A stretch of DNA of 64,000 bases from Streptomyces wuyuanensis. Lineage in GTDB: Bacteria; Actinomycetota; Actinomycetes; Streptomycetales; Streptomycetaceae. This document shows positions 1-7,381 of the stretch, piece by piece; within the stretch, counting starts at the first letter, position 1; each line of letters opens with the position of its first letter. The stretch covers positions 57,676 to 121,675 of the forward strand of contig NZ_FNHI01000021.1 of assembly GCF_900103455.1 (NCBI RefSeq). The letters are read 5' to 3'. The notes beneath the pieces are model-generated. The model was not told the origin of the DNA. It saw nothing but the letters and a program-made list of their open reading frames with translations, and searched no databases. The position numbers were made by a program, and so were the translations under genes.

Positions 1-60
1 CCGGCCGGCGGGGGCGGGAGCACGTTCGGCGCACCGGCCGGCGGGGGCGGGAGCACGTTC
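1..60 (+). repeat. in-frame tandem duplication encoding a Gly-rich linker
   Basis: A 27-base unit at 1-27 recurs exactly at 34-60, separated by 6 bases (period 33). The period is a multiple of three, so the duplication is in frame and yields two PAGGGGSTF blocks. More copies may lie upstream of the window. Confidence 0.85.
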
Positions 61-147
61 ATGGACGCCTTCTTCGCCGAGTTCCCGCCGGCCCAGGCCG
101 AGGCCGTACGCCGCGCGCTGCGCCTGGTCGCGGAGCGGGCCCGGTGA
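1..147 (+). CDS. C-terminal end of an unidentified protein (5' end outside window)
   Basis: The reading frame is open from base 1 and ends at TGA 145-147; 48 residues are visible. It begins with two copies of an 11-residue Gly-rich unit (PAGGGGSTFGA), followed by an ordinary alpha-helical tail (FMDAFFAEFPPAQAEAVRRA...). The Gly/Ser-rich stretch looks like a flexible linker placed just before a C-terminal helix. Too little is present to name a family. The next gene starts at GTG 144, which overlaps this stop (GTGA), so the two are probably translationally coupled and co-transcribed. Function is not assigned. Confidence 0.6.
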   Translation, partial: PAGGGGSTFGAPAGGGGSTFMDAFFAEFPPAQAEAVRRALRLVAERAR

Positions 148-974
148 CGCGGGTGAAGCGCCTGCTCAGAGGCGTCGCCTGGCTCGTCCTGCCCGCTGAA
201 CTGGCGCTCGTGGTCTGTCTGATGGCGGGGCTCCGGCCGCCCGCGCCGGTGATGGCCGCCGCCGAGGCGGCCGTCCTGCTCCTGCTGCTGGCCGAGGCCG
301 CCGTGTTCCTCAGGCTGTGGCGCGGGGAGGGGCTGACACCGCGCGAGGCAGTCGGCGAACTGGTGCCGGAGCCGGTGCTCCGGCTGGCCGGGCACGAACT
401 GCGGCTCATGTGGAGCCTGTTGCTCTGGGCGGCCCGGCGACGCGCCGGGGTCGGGCCGGGCGACCAGGTCTTCGGGCACGCCCGTGACCAGGCCGCGCTC
501 CTCTTCGGCTTCGGCTTCGTCTGCGTCGTCGAGACCGTCGGGATGTCGTACCTGCTCGGTCCCTGGCCGGTGCTGCACGCCGTGGTGCTGGTCCTCGACG
601 TCTACACCGTCCTCTTCGTCGTCGGTCTGCACGCGGCGTCCGTGACCCGGCCGCACACGCTGTCAGAGGACGTGCTGCGGCTGCGCCAGGCCGCCCACGT
701 CGATGTGCGGATCCCGCTGGAGCGGATCGCGTCCGCCTCCTACGAGTTGATGTTCACGCACGACAAGAAGGAGGACGGCGTGCTCAACCTGCCCGTCGGT
801 TCGCAGACTTCGCTCACCCTCGCGCTGACGGAACCCGTCGTGTCGGTGGGACTGCTGGGCGGGACGCGCGAGGTGCACACCGTGCGCTGCCACGCCGATG
901 ACGCCCGTTCGATGCTGCGGGCGGTCACGCGGGCGCGAACCGCACTTTCGCCGCCCCCGGGTCGGCCAGCGTGA
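144..974 (+). CDS. four-TM membrane protein of unknown function
   Basis: 276 residues from GTG 144, chosen because GTGA overlaps the stop of the preceding gene. Hydrophobic segments lie at about residues 11-33, 36-58, 112-132 and 138-163, giving two hairpins separated by a soluble loop. A roughly 100-residue cytoplasmic tail follows, predicted beta-rich (IASASYELMFTHDKKEDG...), and may be a small sensory or binding domain. I do not recognise the family. The last 50 bases overlap the 3' end of the convergent RNB ribonuclease gene. No key motif, signal peptide or lipobox is visible, so the role remains open. Confidence 0.8.
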   Translation: MTRVKRLLRGVAWLVLPAELALVVCLMAGLRPPAPVMAAAEAAVLLLLLAEAAVFLRLWRGEGLTPREAVGELVPEPVLRLAGHELRLMWSLLLWAARRRAGVGPGDQVFGHARDQAALLFGFGFVCVVETVGMSYLLGPWPVLHAVVLVLDVYTVLFVVGLHAASVTRPHTLSEDVLRLRQAAHVDVRIPLERIASASYELMFTHDKKEDGVLNLPVGSQTSLTLALTEPVVSVGLLGGTREVHTVRCHADDARSMLRAVTRARTALSPPPGRPA

Positions 975-2367
975 GCCGTACCCGCAGTGCCTCGCCGAGC
1001 GGGAGTTCCGACCCGTCGCCGTCGACCGGGGCGACGACCGCGGGCTCGTCCAACTGGACCGTGCCGACGTCCGGTTCGCGCTCCCGCACGTCGACCACGA
1101 ACCCGTCGAAGACATCGCCGATCCGGCCCGTCAGCAGCGCCGCCTCGACGGTGTCGACGCTCTGGCGCTCGACGTTGTTCGCGCGACGCGTCCCCTCGGC
1201 CATCTCCTTCGGTACGACGTCCAGGGACTCCCGTACCCATTCCGGGGGCTCCCGGCCCTCCACGGCGGCCAGGCACAGCTCGCCCGTGTAGCGGTCGACG
1301 AGTCTGCGCAGCGGTGCGGTGCAGTGCGTGTACACGTCGGCGACGGCGGCGTGCACGGACGGGTCGGGCAGGTGTCCGCCGCTGAACGCGCTGTAGCCCG
1401 CGCCGCGCAGCAGCGTCGTGCACTCCTGGAGGAACGCGGCGTGGCGGCGGTTCGACGGGTCGAGCGACCGGACGACCCGGGCGTAGGGGACATGGTGCGG
1501 CCAGGGGATGCGCAGGGCCCGGGCCGTCCTGCGCAGCCGGGCGACGGCTCCGCCCGGCGCGGTCGGCAGGGTCCGCAGGATGCCGGTCCCCGCGGTCACC
1601 ATCAGCCCGGCCGCTGCCATGCCGGTGAGCAGGGAGATCTGGGCGTTCCAGCGCTCCACGGGGTACGGGGCGCGGAACTCCAGTGCGTACGAGTGGTCCT
1701 GGGCGACGATCTCCTGCTCGGGCAGGTTGAGCGAGATCCCGCCCCGCTCCACTTCCAGCTCCTCGCGCAGCAGCCCGATCTCCTTGAGCAGGGCCACCGG
1801 CTCCTCCGCCGCGCCCGAGTCGATCTGCCGCTGTACCCCTGCGTAGTCCAGCTTGGCGCAGCTGCGGACCAGGGCCCGCCGTACGCCGGTGGCGACGGTC
1901 CGGCCGTCCGCGTCCAGGTCGATGGTCCACAGCAGCGCGGGCGCGGTCTGCCCGGGCAGCAGACTCGCCGCACCCTCGGAGAGCACCGGCGGGTGCAGCG
2001 GCACCTTCTCGTCCGGGAAGTACAGCGTCTGCGTCCGCCGGTGCGCCTCGGCGTCGACAGCGCCGCCCGGCGGTACGAACGCGGCCATGTCGGCGATGGC
2101 GTAGCGCACCCGGTAGCCGCCGCCCGGCCGCCGTTCGAGATGCATCGCCTGGTCCAGGTCGGCGGCGGCCGGCGGGTCGACGGTGAAGAACGGGACGTCC
2201 GTCTCGTCCCGTTCCGGCAGCCGCGGGTCGCGTGCCGTCCGTTCCGCCTCGACCAGCACCTTGACGGGGAACCTCACGGGCACGCCGAGCCGGAGGCGCA
2301 GCGCGCACAGGCAGGCCAGCAGCGGGTCGTCGGCCGCGCAGGTCACATGCATACGACGGCGTGGCAT
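925..2367 (-). CDS. RNB-domain (RNase II/R family) ribonuclease
   Basis: 480 residues from ATG 2367 (MPRRRMHVTCAADDP); an internal ATG at 2352 is an alternative start. The protein is a short single-domain form of the RNase II/R family: no N-terminal cold-shock domains and no clear S1 domain, only the RNB fold with a short C-terminal beta tail. The catalytic stretch reads VDPPAAADLDQAM and supplies three of the four Mg-binding Asp of RNase II; the fourth is Gln. Later RNB signatures are present: a Tyr/Ala region (YRVRYAIADMAAFV), the HCTAPLRRLVDRY motif and a C-terminal Arg-rich turn (EGTRRANNVER). It is expected to degrade RNA 3' to 5' in the cytoplasm. It converges on and overlaps the upstream membrane-protein gene by 50 bases. 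Confidence 0.9.
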   Translation of the reverse strand: MPRRRMHVTCAADDPLLACLCALRLRLGVPVRFPVKVLVEAERTARDPRLPERDETDVPFFTVDPPAAADLDQAMHLERRPGGGYRVRYAIADMAAFVPPGGAVDAEAHRRTQTLYFPDEKVPLHPPVLSEGAASLLPGQTAPALLWTIDLDADGRTVATGVRRALVRSCAKLDYAGVQRQIDSGAAEEPVALLKEIGLLREELEVERGGISLNLPEQEIVAQDHSYALEFRAPYPVERWNAQISLLTGMAAAGLMVTAGTGILRTLPTAPGGAVARLRRTARALRIPWPHHVPYARVVRSLDPSNRRHAAFLQECTTLLRGAGYSAFSGGHLPDPSVHAAVADVYTHCTAPLRRLVDRYTGELCLAAVEGREPPEWVRESLDVVPKEMAEGTRRANNVERQSVDTVEAALLTGRIGDVFDGFVVDVREREPDVGTVQLDEPAVVAPVDGDGSELPLGEALRVRLTLADPGAAKVRFAPA

Positions 2368-2599
2368 GTGCCGAGCGTATGGCGGCGGCGACGGGGGTGC
2401 GACCGGGGCGCTGCCCGGCCCCGCGCCCCGGGTCCCGACTGCCCGCCTGCCCACCGGGCCGCCTGCCGCGGGCCCGGGCGGGGGCGGGCCCACGCCCAGG
2501 TGCCGCCGGATCGGCCCGGGCGGCGGGTCGTTGCGGCCGACTACGCTGGCGACGCGGGGCCGCACCCCCATTTCCGTACGTACGCAGAGGAGAAACGCC

Positions 2600-3400
2600 G
2601 TGCTCGTGCTGTTGCCGCCGTCCGAGGGCAAGGCCACTTCGGGGCGCGGGGCGCCGCTCAAGCCGGAGGCGCTGTCGCTCCCGGCTCTGGCCGCGGCGCG
2701 CACGCAGGTGCTCGACGAGCTCGTCGAGCTGTGCCTGGGGGACGAGGAGAAGGCCCGTGACGTCCTCGGGCTCAGCGAGGGCCTGCGCGACGAGGTGGCG
2801 AAGAACGCGGGGCTGCGCACCGCCGGGGCACGCCCGGCCGGCGAGATCTACACGGGTGTGCTGTACGACGCGCTCGGACTGGCCACCCTCGACGCCGCCG
2901 CGCGCCGGCGGGCCCGGAAGTCGCTGCTGGTGTTCTCCGGGCTCTGGGGTGCGGTCCGCGTCGACGACCGGATCCCCTCGTACCGCTGCTCGGTGGGCGT
3001 GAAGCTGCCCGGACTCGGGGCGCTGGGCGCGCACTGGCGGGCGCCGATGGCGTCCGCGCTGCCCGAGGCGGCCGGGGACGGGCTGGTCCTGGACCTGCGG
3101 TCGTCGGCGTACGCGGCGGCCTGGCGTCCGAAGGGCGAGGTCGCGGGCCGGACGGCGACCGTGCGGGTGCTGCACTCGCAGATCGTCGACGGGGTCGAGA
3201 AGCGTTCCGTGGTCTCCCACTTCAACAAGGCGACCAAGGGCCGGATCGTCCGCAGCCTGCTGGAGGCCGGCGCCGTGCCGAAGGGGCCGGGCGAGCTGGT
3301 GGAGGCGCTGCGCGACCTCGGGTACGCGGTCGAGGCGGAGGCCCCGGGAAGGCCCGGGAAGCCGTGGGCGCTCGACGTGGTGGTGACCGAGATCCACTGA
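2600..3400 (+). CDS. yaaA: YaaA family peroxide-stress protein
   Basis: 266 residues from GTG 2600, preceded by GAGGAGAAA at a normal distance; the longer open frame upstream has no ribosome site. The N-terminal signature LVLLPPSEGKATSG is diagnostic for the YaaA (DUF328/UPF0246) family, and the later GLWGAVRVDDRIPSYR and NKATKGRIVR blocks are also conserved. In E. coli YaaA limits intracellular free iron and oxidative DNA damage during peroxide stress; the fold is helix-hairpin-helix-like and binds DNA. It is monocistronic, divergent from the RNB nuclease gene and followed by an operator-like region before the aldolase gene. Confidence 0.92.
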   Translation: MLVLLPPSEGKATSGRGAPLKPEALSLPALAAARTQVLDELVELCLGDEEKARDVLGLSEGLRDEVAKNAGLRTAGARPAGEIYTGVLYDALGLATLDAAARRRARKSLLVFSGLWGAVRVDDRIPSYRCSVGVKLPGLGALGAHWRAPMASALPEAAGDGLVLDLRSSAYAAAWRPKGEVAGRTATVRVLHSQIVDGVEKRSVVSHFNKATKGRIVRSLLEAGAVPKGPGELVEALRDLGYAVEAEAPGRPGKPWALDVVVTEIH

Positions 3401-3414
3401 CGAGTCGGGGCGCA

Positions 3415-3441
3415 TTGCACTGAGTGCAACGCTCGTTGCAC
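3415..3441. promoter_or_regulatory. overlapping palindromic operator upstream of eda
   Basis: TTGCACTGAGTGCAA (3415-3429) is a perfect 7+7 palindrome. Its right arm re-pairs with a third half-site: GTGCAAC-GCTC-GTTGCAC (3424-3441) is a second perfect inverted repeat. It lies 30-56 bases before the aldolase ATG, where a repressor would cover the promoter. The cognate regulator (GntR/IclR/TetR type?) is not encoded nearby. Confidence 0.7.
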
Positions 3442-3470
3442 GGGGCGTTGGGCGCGGGCAGGATGACGGC

Positions 3471-4097
3471 ATGACCTCCGTGCTCGACCTGGCCCCCGTC
3501 GTCCCTGTCGTCGTCCTGGACGACGCCGCCGACGCCGTACCGCTCGCCCGTGCGCTCGTGGCGGGCGGACTGCCCGCGATCGAGGTGACGCTGCGGACCC
3601 CGGCCGCGCTCGACGCGATCCGCGCGATCGCGGAGGAGGTGCCGGGGGCGGTCGTCGGCGCGGGCACGGTCATCACGCCGGGGGCCGTGGCCGACGCGGC
3701 CGCGGCCGGGGCGCGCTTCCTGGTCAGCCCCGGCTGGACGGACGCGCTTCTGGACGCGATGGCGTCGTCGGGAGTGCCGTTCCTGCCGGGCGTGTCGACG
3801 GCGTCGGAGGTCGTGGGGCTGCTGGAGCGCGGCGTGCACGAGATGAAGTTCTTCCCCGCGGAGGCCTCCGGCGGCACGCCCTACCTCACGTCCCTCGCGG
3901 GCCCGCTCCCCCAGGCCCGCTTCTGCCCCACGGGCGGCATCACGCGCGCGTCCGCCGGCTCGTACCTGACGCTGCCCAACGTGGGCTGCGTCGGGGGTAC
4001 GTGGATGCTGCCGCCGGACGCGGTCGCCACACGTGACTGGCACCGCGTCGAGACCCTGGCCCGCGAGGCGTCGGCGCTGCGTACGCCGGGGGCGTGA
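3471..4097 (+). CDS. eda: KDPG / 4-hydroxy-2-oxoglutarate aldolase
   Basis: 208 residues from ATG 3471, a normal length for the class I KDPG aldolase TIM barrel. The Schiff-base lysine is K126 in HEMKFFPAEASGG; the proton-relay Glu is E38 in AIEVTLRT; the phosphate-binding Gly-rich loop is FCPTGGIT. The enzyme splits 2-keto-3-deoxy-6-phosphogluconate to pyruvate and glyceraldehyde-3-phosphate and can act on 4-hydroxy-2-oxoglutarate. It stands alone, without edd or a sugar-acid kinase, so it more likely serves sugar-acid or hydroxyproline-type catabolism than a full Entner-Doudoroff route. Control by the palindromes at 3415-3441 is likely. Confidence 0.92.
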   Translation: MTSVLDLAPVVPVVVLDDAADAVPLARALVAGGLPAIEVTLRTPAALDAIRAIAEEVPGAVVGAGTVITPGAVADAAAAGARFLVSPGWTDALLDAMASSGVPFLPGVSTASEVVGLLERGVHEMKFFPAEASGGTPYLTSLAGPLPQARFCPTGGITRASAGSYLTLPNVGCVGGTWMLPPDAVATRDWHRVETLAREASALRTPGA

Positions 4098-4494
4098 CCG
4101 GCCGGCGCGGGCGGGCTCGGCACGCAGGCGTTTCGGTACGCGGCGGTCGCGGGGGCGTGATCGCCCCGGCGTTCCGCCGGCGCGGTCGGACGTGCATCGC
4201 GAGTTCGCGCCGCGGGTCTTCGCGCCGCGCGGCCATCCCGCCACGAGGGGCTTCCGCCGCGCTTGCCGACGTCGGGCGGGCCCGGGTCGCGCGGGGCGGG
4301 CGCGGGTCGCGAGCGTGAGCGCGGCGCGTCCGGGGCCTCACCTCATGCTCGGGCGTCCGATCACGCGCCCGGCGCGCCGCGACGTGTTCCACGGACCCTG
4401 CGGACGGCCCCTGCGCGCCGCGCGTGTGCCGCCGCGCCCTGCGCGGCCCGGCGGGAAGGGCTGAGGTCCCCGCCTGCGGCCGCGCGGCGACCGA
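4098..4494. other. intergenic region, extreme GC, no gene recognised
   Basis: About 400 bases between convergent genes. Open frames exist on both strands but are Arg/Ala/Gly strings with no ribosome site and no recognisable motif. Short degenerate repeats around CGGGTCGCG occur at about 4270-4320. I see no convincing gene or RNA. Confidence 0.6.
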
Positions 4495-5769
4495 TCAGCG
4501 CAAGTGGCCCGTGTCGTTCAGCAGCCGCAGCGACGCGTTGCCGTCCGCGTAGTACGCCACCGCCGACACCGACGCCGCCGAGAGCTCCATGCGGAACAGG
4601 GACTCCGGGGGCGCGCCGATGGCCAGCCGGACCAGGGTCTTGATCGGGGTGACGTGCGTGACGACGAGCACCGTGCGCCCCTGGTACTCCCGCACCAGCC
4701 GGTCCCGCGTCGCCGCGACCCGCCGCGCCACCGTCGCGAAGCTCTCGCCGCCGCCCGTGGGTTCCGCCTTCGGGGACGCGAGCCAGGCGTCGAGGTCGTC
4801 GCCGTAACGCTCCCGGACCTCGGCGAACGTCAGGCCCTCCCAGGCGCCGAAGTCCGTCTCGCGCAGCCCGTCGTCGATCCGTACGTCGAGCCCGACGCGG
4901 GCCGCGACCGCCTCTGCGGTCTGCCGGCAGCGCTTGAGCGGCGAGGAGACGATCGCCTGGATCGTGCCGCGCGCCGCCAGAGCCGCCGCCACGGCCTCGG
5001 CCTGGCGCCGGCCGACCTCGGACAGTTCGTGGTCGCCGCTGCCGGAGAATCGCTTCTCCGGGGTCAGCGCGGTCTCACCGTGCCGCAGCAGGACGAACGT
5101 CGCCGGCGGCCCGAGGTCCGGGCCCCATCCGGCGCCCTCCACCTCGGTGGTCTTGGGCAGCGTCGCCTGTGCGGCCGCCGCACCGTCCGGCGTACGGGAA
5201 CCGCCCGCCTCGGACAGGCCCGCGTTCCCGGTGCCGGACGCCAGTGCCGCCCGCGCCTTCGCCGCACCGGCCGCCGCGTCGCCGACGACCCGGGCGGCCC
5301 GGACGTCCTCGGCGGAGGTCGACAGCGCCGCCGAGGACGCCGACGGCTCCCACTGCCCGCCGCGCTTCCCCGCGTCCATGGCCTCGTTTGCCAGCCGGTC
5401 CGCGTGCTTGTTGCGCTCGCGCGGGATCCACTCGTACGTGACCTGCCCGAGCGGGAAGACCCGCGCCGCCTCAGCCGCGAGCGGCTTCATGTCCGGGTGC
5501 TTGATCTTCCAGCGGCCCGACATCTGCTCCACGACGAGCTTGGAGTCCATGCGGACGCGGACCCGCGCGTCGGGGTCGAGTTCCCTCGCCGCCTTCAGAC
5601 CCGCGATCAGGCCCCGGTACTCGGCGACGTTGTTCGTGGCGACGCCGATGTACTCGGCCCGTTCCAGGAGCGGTTCCCCGCTTGCCGGGTCGAGGACGAC
5701 CGCCCCGTACCCCGCCGGCCCGGGGTTGCCCCGCGAACCCCCGTCGGCCTCGACGACCAGCTCGCGCAT
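4495..5769 (-). CDS. bifunctional RNase HI / histidine phosphatase (CobC-like)
   Basis: 424 residues from ATG 5769, whose first base overlaps the stop of the upstream zinc-ribbon gene (TGATG). Residues 1-140 form an RNase HI domain with D9, E50, D75 and D124 as the DEDD metal site, cutting RNA in RNA/DNA hybrids. A low-complexity Ala/Thr/Ser linker (about 145-220) leads to a phosphoglycerate-mutase-like acid phosphatase with the catalytic RHGE motif (H230) and a second His in VVTHVTPIK. The mycobacterial counterpart (Rv2228c) has RNase H and alpha-ribazole-phosphatase activity, linking it to cobalamin synthesis. It is the third gene of an operon with the Nif3 and zinc-ribbon genes. Confidence 0.93.
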   Translation of the reverse strand: MRELVVEADGGSRGNPGPAGYGAVVLDPASGEPLLERAEYIGVATNNVAEYRGLIAGLKAARELDPDARVRVRMDSKLVVEQMSGRWKIKHPDMKPLAAEAARVFPLGQVTYEWIPRERNKHADRLANEAMDAGKRGGQWEPSASSAALSTSAEDVRAARVVGDAAAGAAKARAALASGTGNAGLSEAGGSRTPDGAAAAQATLPKTTEVEGAGWGPDLGPPATFVLLRHGETALTPEKRFSGSGDHELSEVGRRQAEAVAAALAARGTIQAIVSSPLKRCRQTAEAVAARVGLDVRIDDGLRETDFGAWEGLTFAEVRERYGDDLDAWLASPKAEPTGGGESFATVARRVAATRDRLVREYQGRTVLVVTHVTPIKTLVRLAIGAPPESLFRMELSAASVSAVAYYADGNASLRLLNDTGHLR

Positions 5770-6512
5770 CAGAGACCGGACTCCGACGTGCGGACGAGGA
5801 TGCGGCGGCAGTTCTCGCAGCGCACGACCGTGTCCGGGGCGGCCGCGCGGACGTCGTTCAGCTCGGTGATGTTGAGCTCGATGTGGCAGCCCTCGCAACG
5901 GCGCTGGTACAGCCGGGCGGCGCCCACGCCGCCCTGCTGCTCGCGGAGCTTCTCGTACAGCTTCATCAGATCCGCGGGCACGGAGCCGGAGACGACCTCG
6001 CGCTCCTTGCCGACCGACGCGGACTCGCCGTCGAGCTCCTCGTACGCCGCGTCCCGGCGGGCCGTCGCGTCGTCGACCTTCGCCTCGACGGAGGAGACGC
6101 GCTCGGTCAGTTCGGCTACGCGTTCCTGTGCGGACTCGCGGCGCTCCATGACCTCGAGGACGACGTCCTCCAGGTCGCCCTGGCGCTTGGCGAGCGAGGC
6201 GATCTCCCTCTGGAGGTTCTCGAGGTCCTTCGGGGAGGTGATGGCGCCGGAGTCGAGGCGCTGCTGGTCCCGCACGGAGCGCTGGCGGACCTGGTCGACG
6301 TCCTGCTCGGCCTTGGTCTGCTCGCGGGCGCAGTCGCTCTCCTCCGTCTGCGCGGCGACGAGCAGGTCGCGCAGCTGCGTGAGGTCCTTGTTCAGCGACT
6401 CCAGTTCGGCGTGCTCGGGCAGCGACCTGCGCTTGTGCGCGAGCTGCGACAAACGCACGTCCAGGGCCTGGACGTCGAGGAGTCGGATCTGGTCGGCGGG
6501 CGCGGCGTTCAG
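5769..6512 (-). CDS. C4-type zinc-ribbon, coiled-coil protein (DUF164 family), CTG start
   Basis: 247 residues. Most of the chain (about 10-180) is a heptad-rich antiparallel coiled coil, ending in a four-cysteine zinc ribbon (CEGCHIEL ... CENCRRIL). The family is near-universal in actinobacteria beside Nif3 and RNase H genes and is proposed to bind nucleic acid or act as a chaperone-like factor; its exact role is unsettled. The conserved N-terminus known from relatives (NAAPADQIRLLDVQ) begins directly after a CTG at 6512-6510 that overlaps the Nif3 stop as CTGA. No ATG, GTG or TTG fits as well, so CTG is taken as the start. Confidence 0.85.
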   Translation of the reverse strand: MNAAPADQIRLLDVQALDVRLSQLAHKRRSLPEHAELESLNKDLTQLRDLLVAAQTEESDCAREQTKAEQDVDQVRQRSVRDQQRLDSGAITSPKDLENLQREIASLAKRQGDLEDVVLEVMERRESAQERVAELTERVSSVEAKVDDATARRDAAYEELDGESASVGKEREVVSGSVPADLMKLYEKLREQQGGVGAARLYQRRCEGCHIELNITELNDVRAAAPDTVVRCENCRRILVRTSESGL

Positions 6513-7324
6513 TTGGGGGCTCCAGAGGTGTGGTGGGAGGACCAGGGGTCGGTGACCGTCTTCGAGACATGGACCCGCAGGTTCCAGCCGTGACGGTCGG
6601 AGATCTCGTCGAGCTGGGCGGCGGCCTGCTCGCACCAGGGCCATTCGGTGGCCCAGTGGGCGGCGTCGACCAGACCGAGCGGTGTCTGCTGCACGGCCTC
6701 GGACACCGGGTGGTGCCGCAGGTCCGCGGTGAGGAACGCGTCGACGCCGGCGGCGCGGGCGGCACCGAAGAGGCTGTCGCCGGATCCGCCGCTGACGGCG
6801 ACCCGGCGGACGGTCGCCTCGGGGTCTCCGGCGACCCGGATGCCCTGCGCGGTGGCCGGCAGTCGCGCCGCGGCGCGGGCCGCGAACTCGCGCAGCGTCT
6901 CGGGGCGGTCGAGTTCGCAGATCCGGCCCAGGCCGTTCTCGGGCACGAGCGGGCCGGTGACGCGGAGGTCGAGGGCGCCGGCGAGGGCGTCGGAGACACC
7001 GGGATCGGCGGTGTCGGCGTTGGTGTGCGCGACGTGCAGGGCGACGTCGTGCTTGATGAGGGTGTGGACGACCCGCCCCTTGAAGTGGGAGGCGGCGACG
7101 GTCGTGGTCCCGCGCAGATAGAGCGGGTGGTGGGTGACGATCAGGTCCGCGCCGAGTGCGACGGCCTCCTCGGCGATCTCCAGGACGGGATCGACGGCGA
7201 ACAGGACGCGGGTGACCTCGGCGTCGGGCTCACCGCAGACCGTGCCGACGGCGTCCCATTCCTCGGCCCGCTCGGGGGGCCAGAGGGCGTCGAGCTCGGC
7301 GATGACTTCAGACAGACGGGGCAC
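6509..7324 (-). CDS. Nif3-like dinuclear metal-centre protein
   Basis: 271 residues from GTG 7324. Metal-ligand motifs of the Nif3/YbgI family are present: VTHHPLYLRG in the first half, AHTNADTADPGVSDAL in the middle, and the C-terminal DAAHWATEWPW block with His and Glu. Relatives form a toroidal hexamer with a di-iron or di-zinc site; GTP cyclohydrolase-like and metal-chaperone roles have been suggested but not settled. It is the first gene of a three-gene operon and its stop overlaps the CTG start of the zinc-ribbon protein. Confidence 0.92.
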   Translation of the reverse strand: MPRLSEVIAELDALWPPERAEEWDAVGTVCGEPDAEVTRVLFAVDPVLEIAEEAVALGADLIVTHHPLYLRGTTTVAASHFKGRVVHTLIKHDVALHVAHTNADTADPGVSDALAGALDLRVTGPLVPENGLGRICELDRPETLREFAARAAARLPATAQGIRVAGDPEATVRRVAVSGGSGDSLFGAARAAGVDAFLTADLRHHPVSEAVQQTPLGLVDAAHWATEWPWCEQAAAQLDEISDRHGWNLRVHVSKTVTDPWSSHHTSGAPN

Positions 7325-7381
7325 GGAGGCAAGGCTACCTGCCCTCCGTGCCCCGCCGTCCGGCGCCGGGTGGCCCGGGAC

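Noticed and set aside
740..3877. 1,045-codon open frame on the minus strand
   Set aside because: It runs antisense through YaaA and the aldolase gene with no ribosome site, and its translation is Arg/Pro/Ala-rich noise; a GC-bias shadow.
4094..4318. 74-codon frame after the aldolase gene
   Set aside because: Arg/Gly/Ala composition, no ribosome site and no recognisable motif; treated as noise in extreme-GC DNA.
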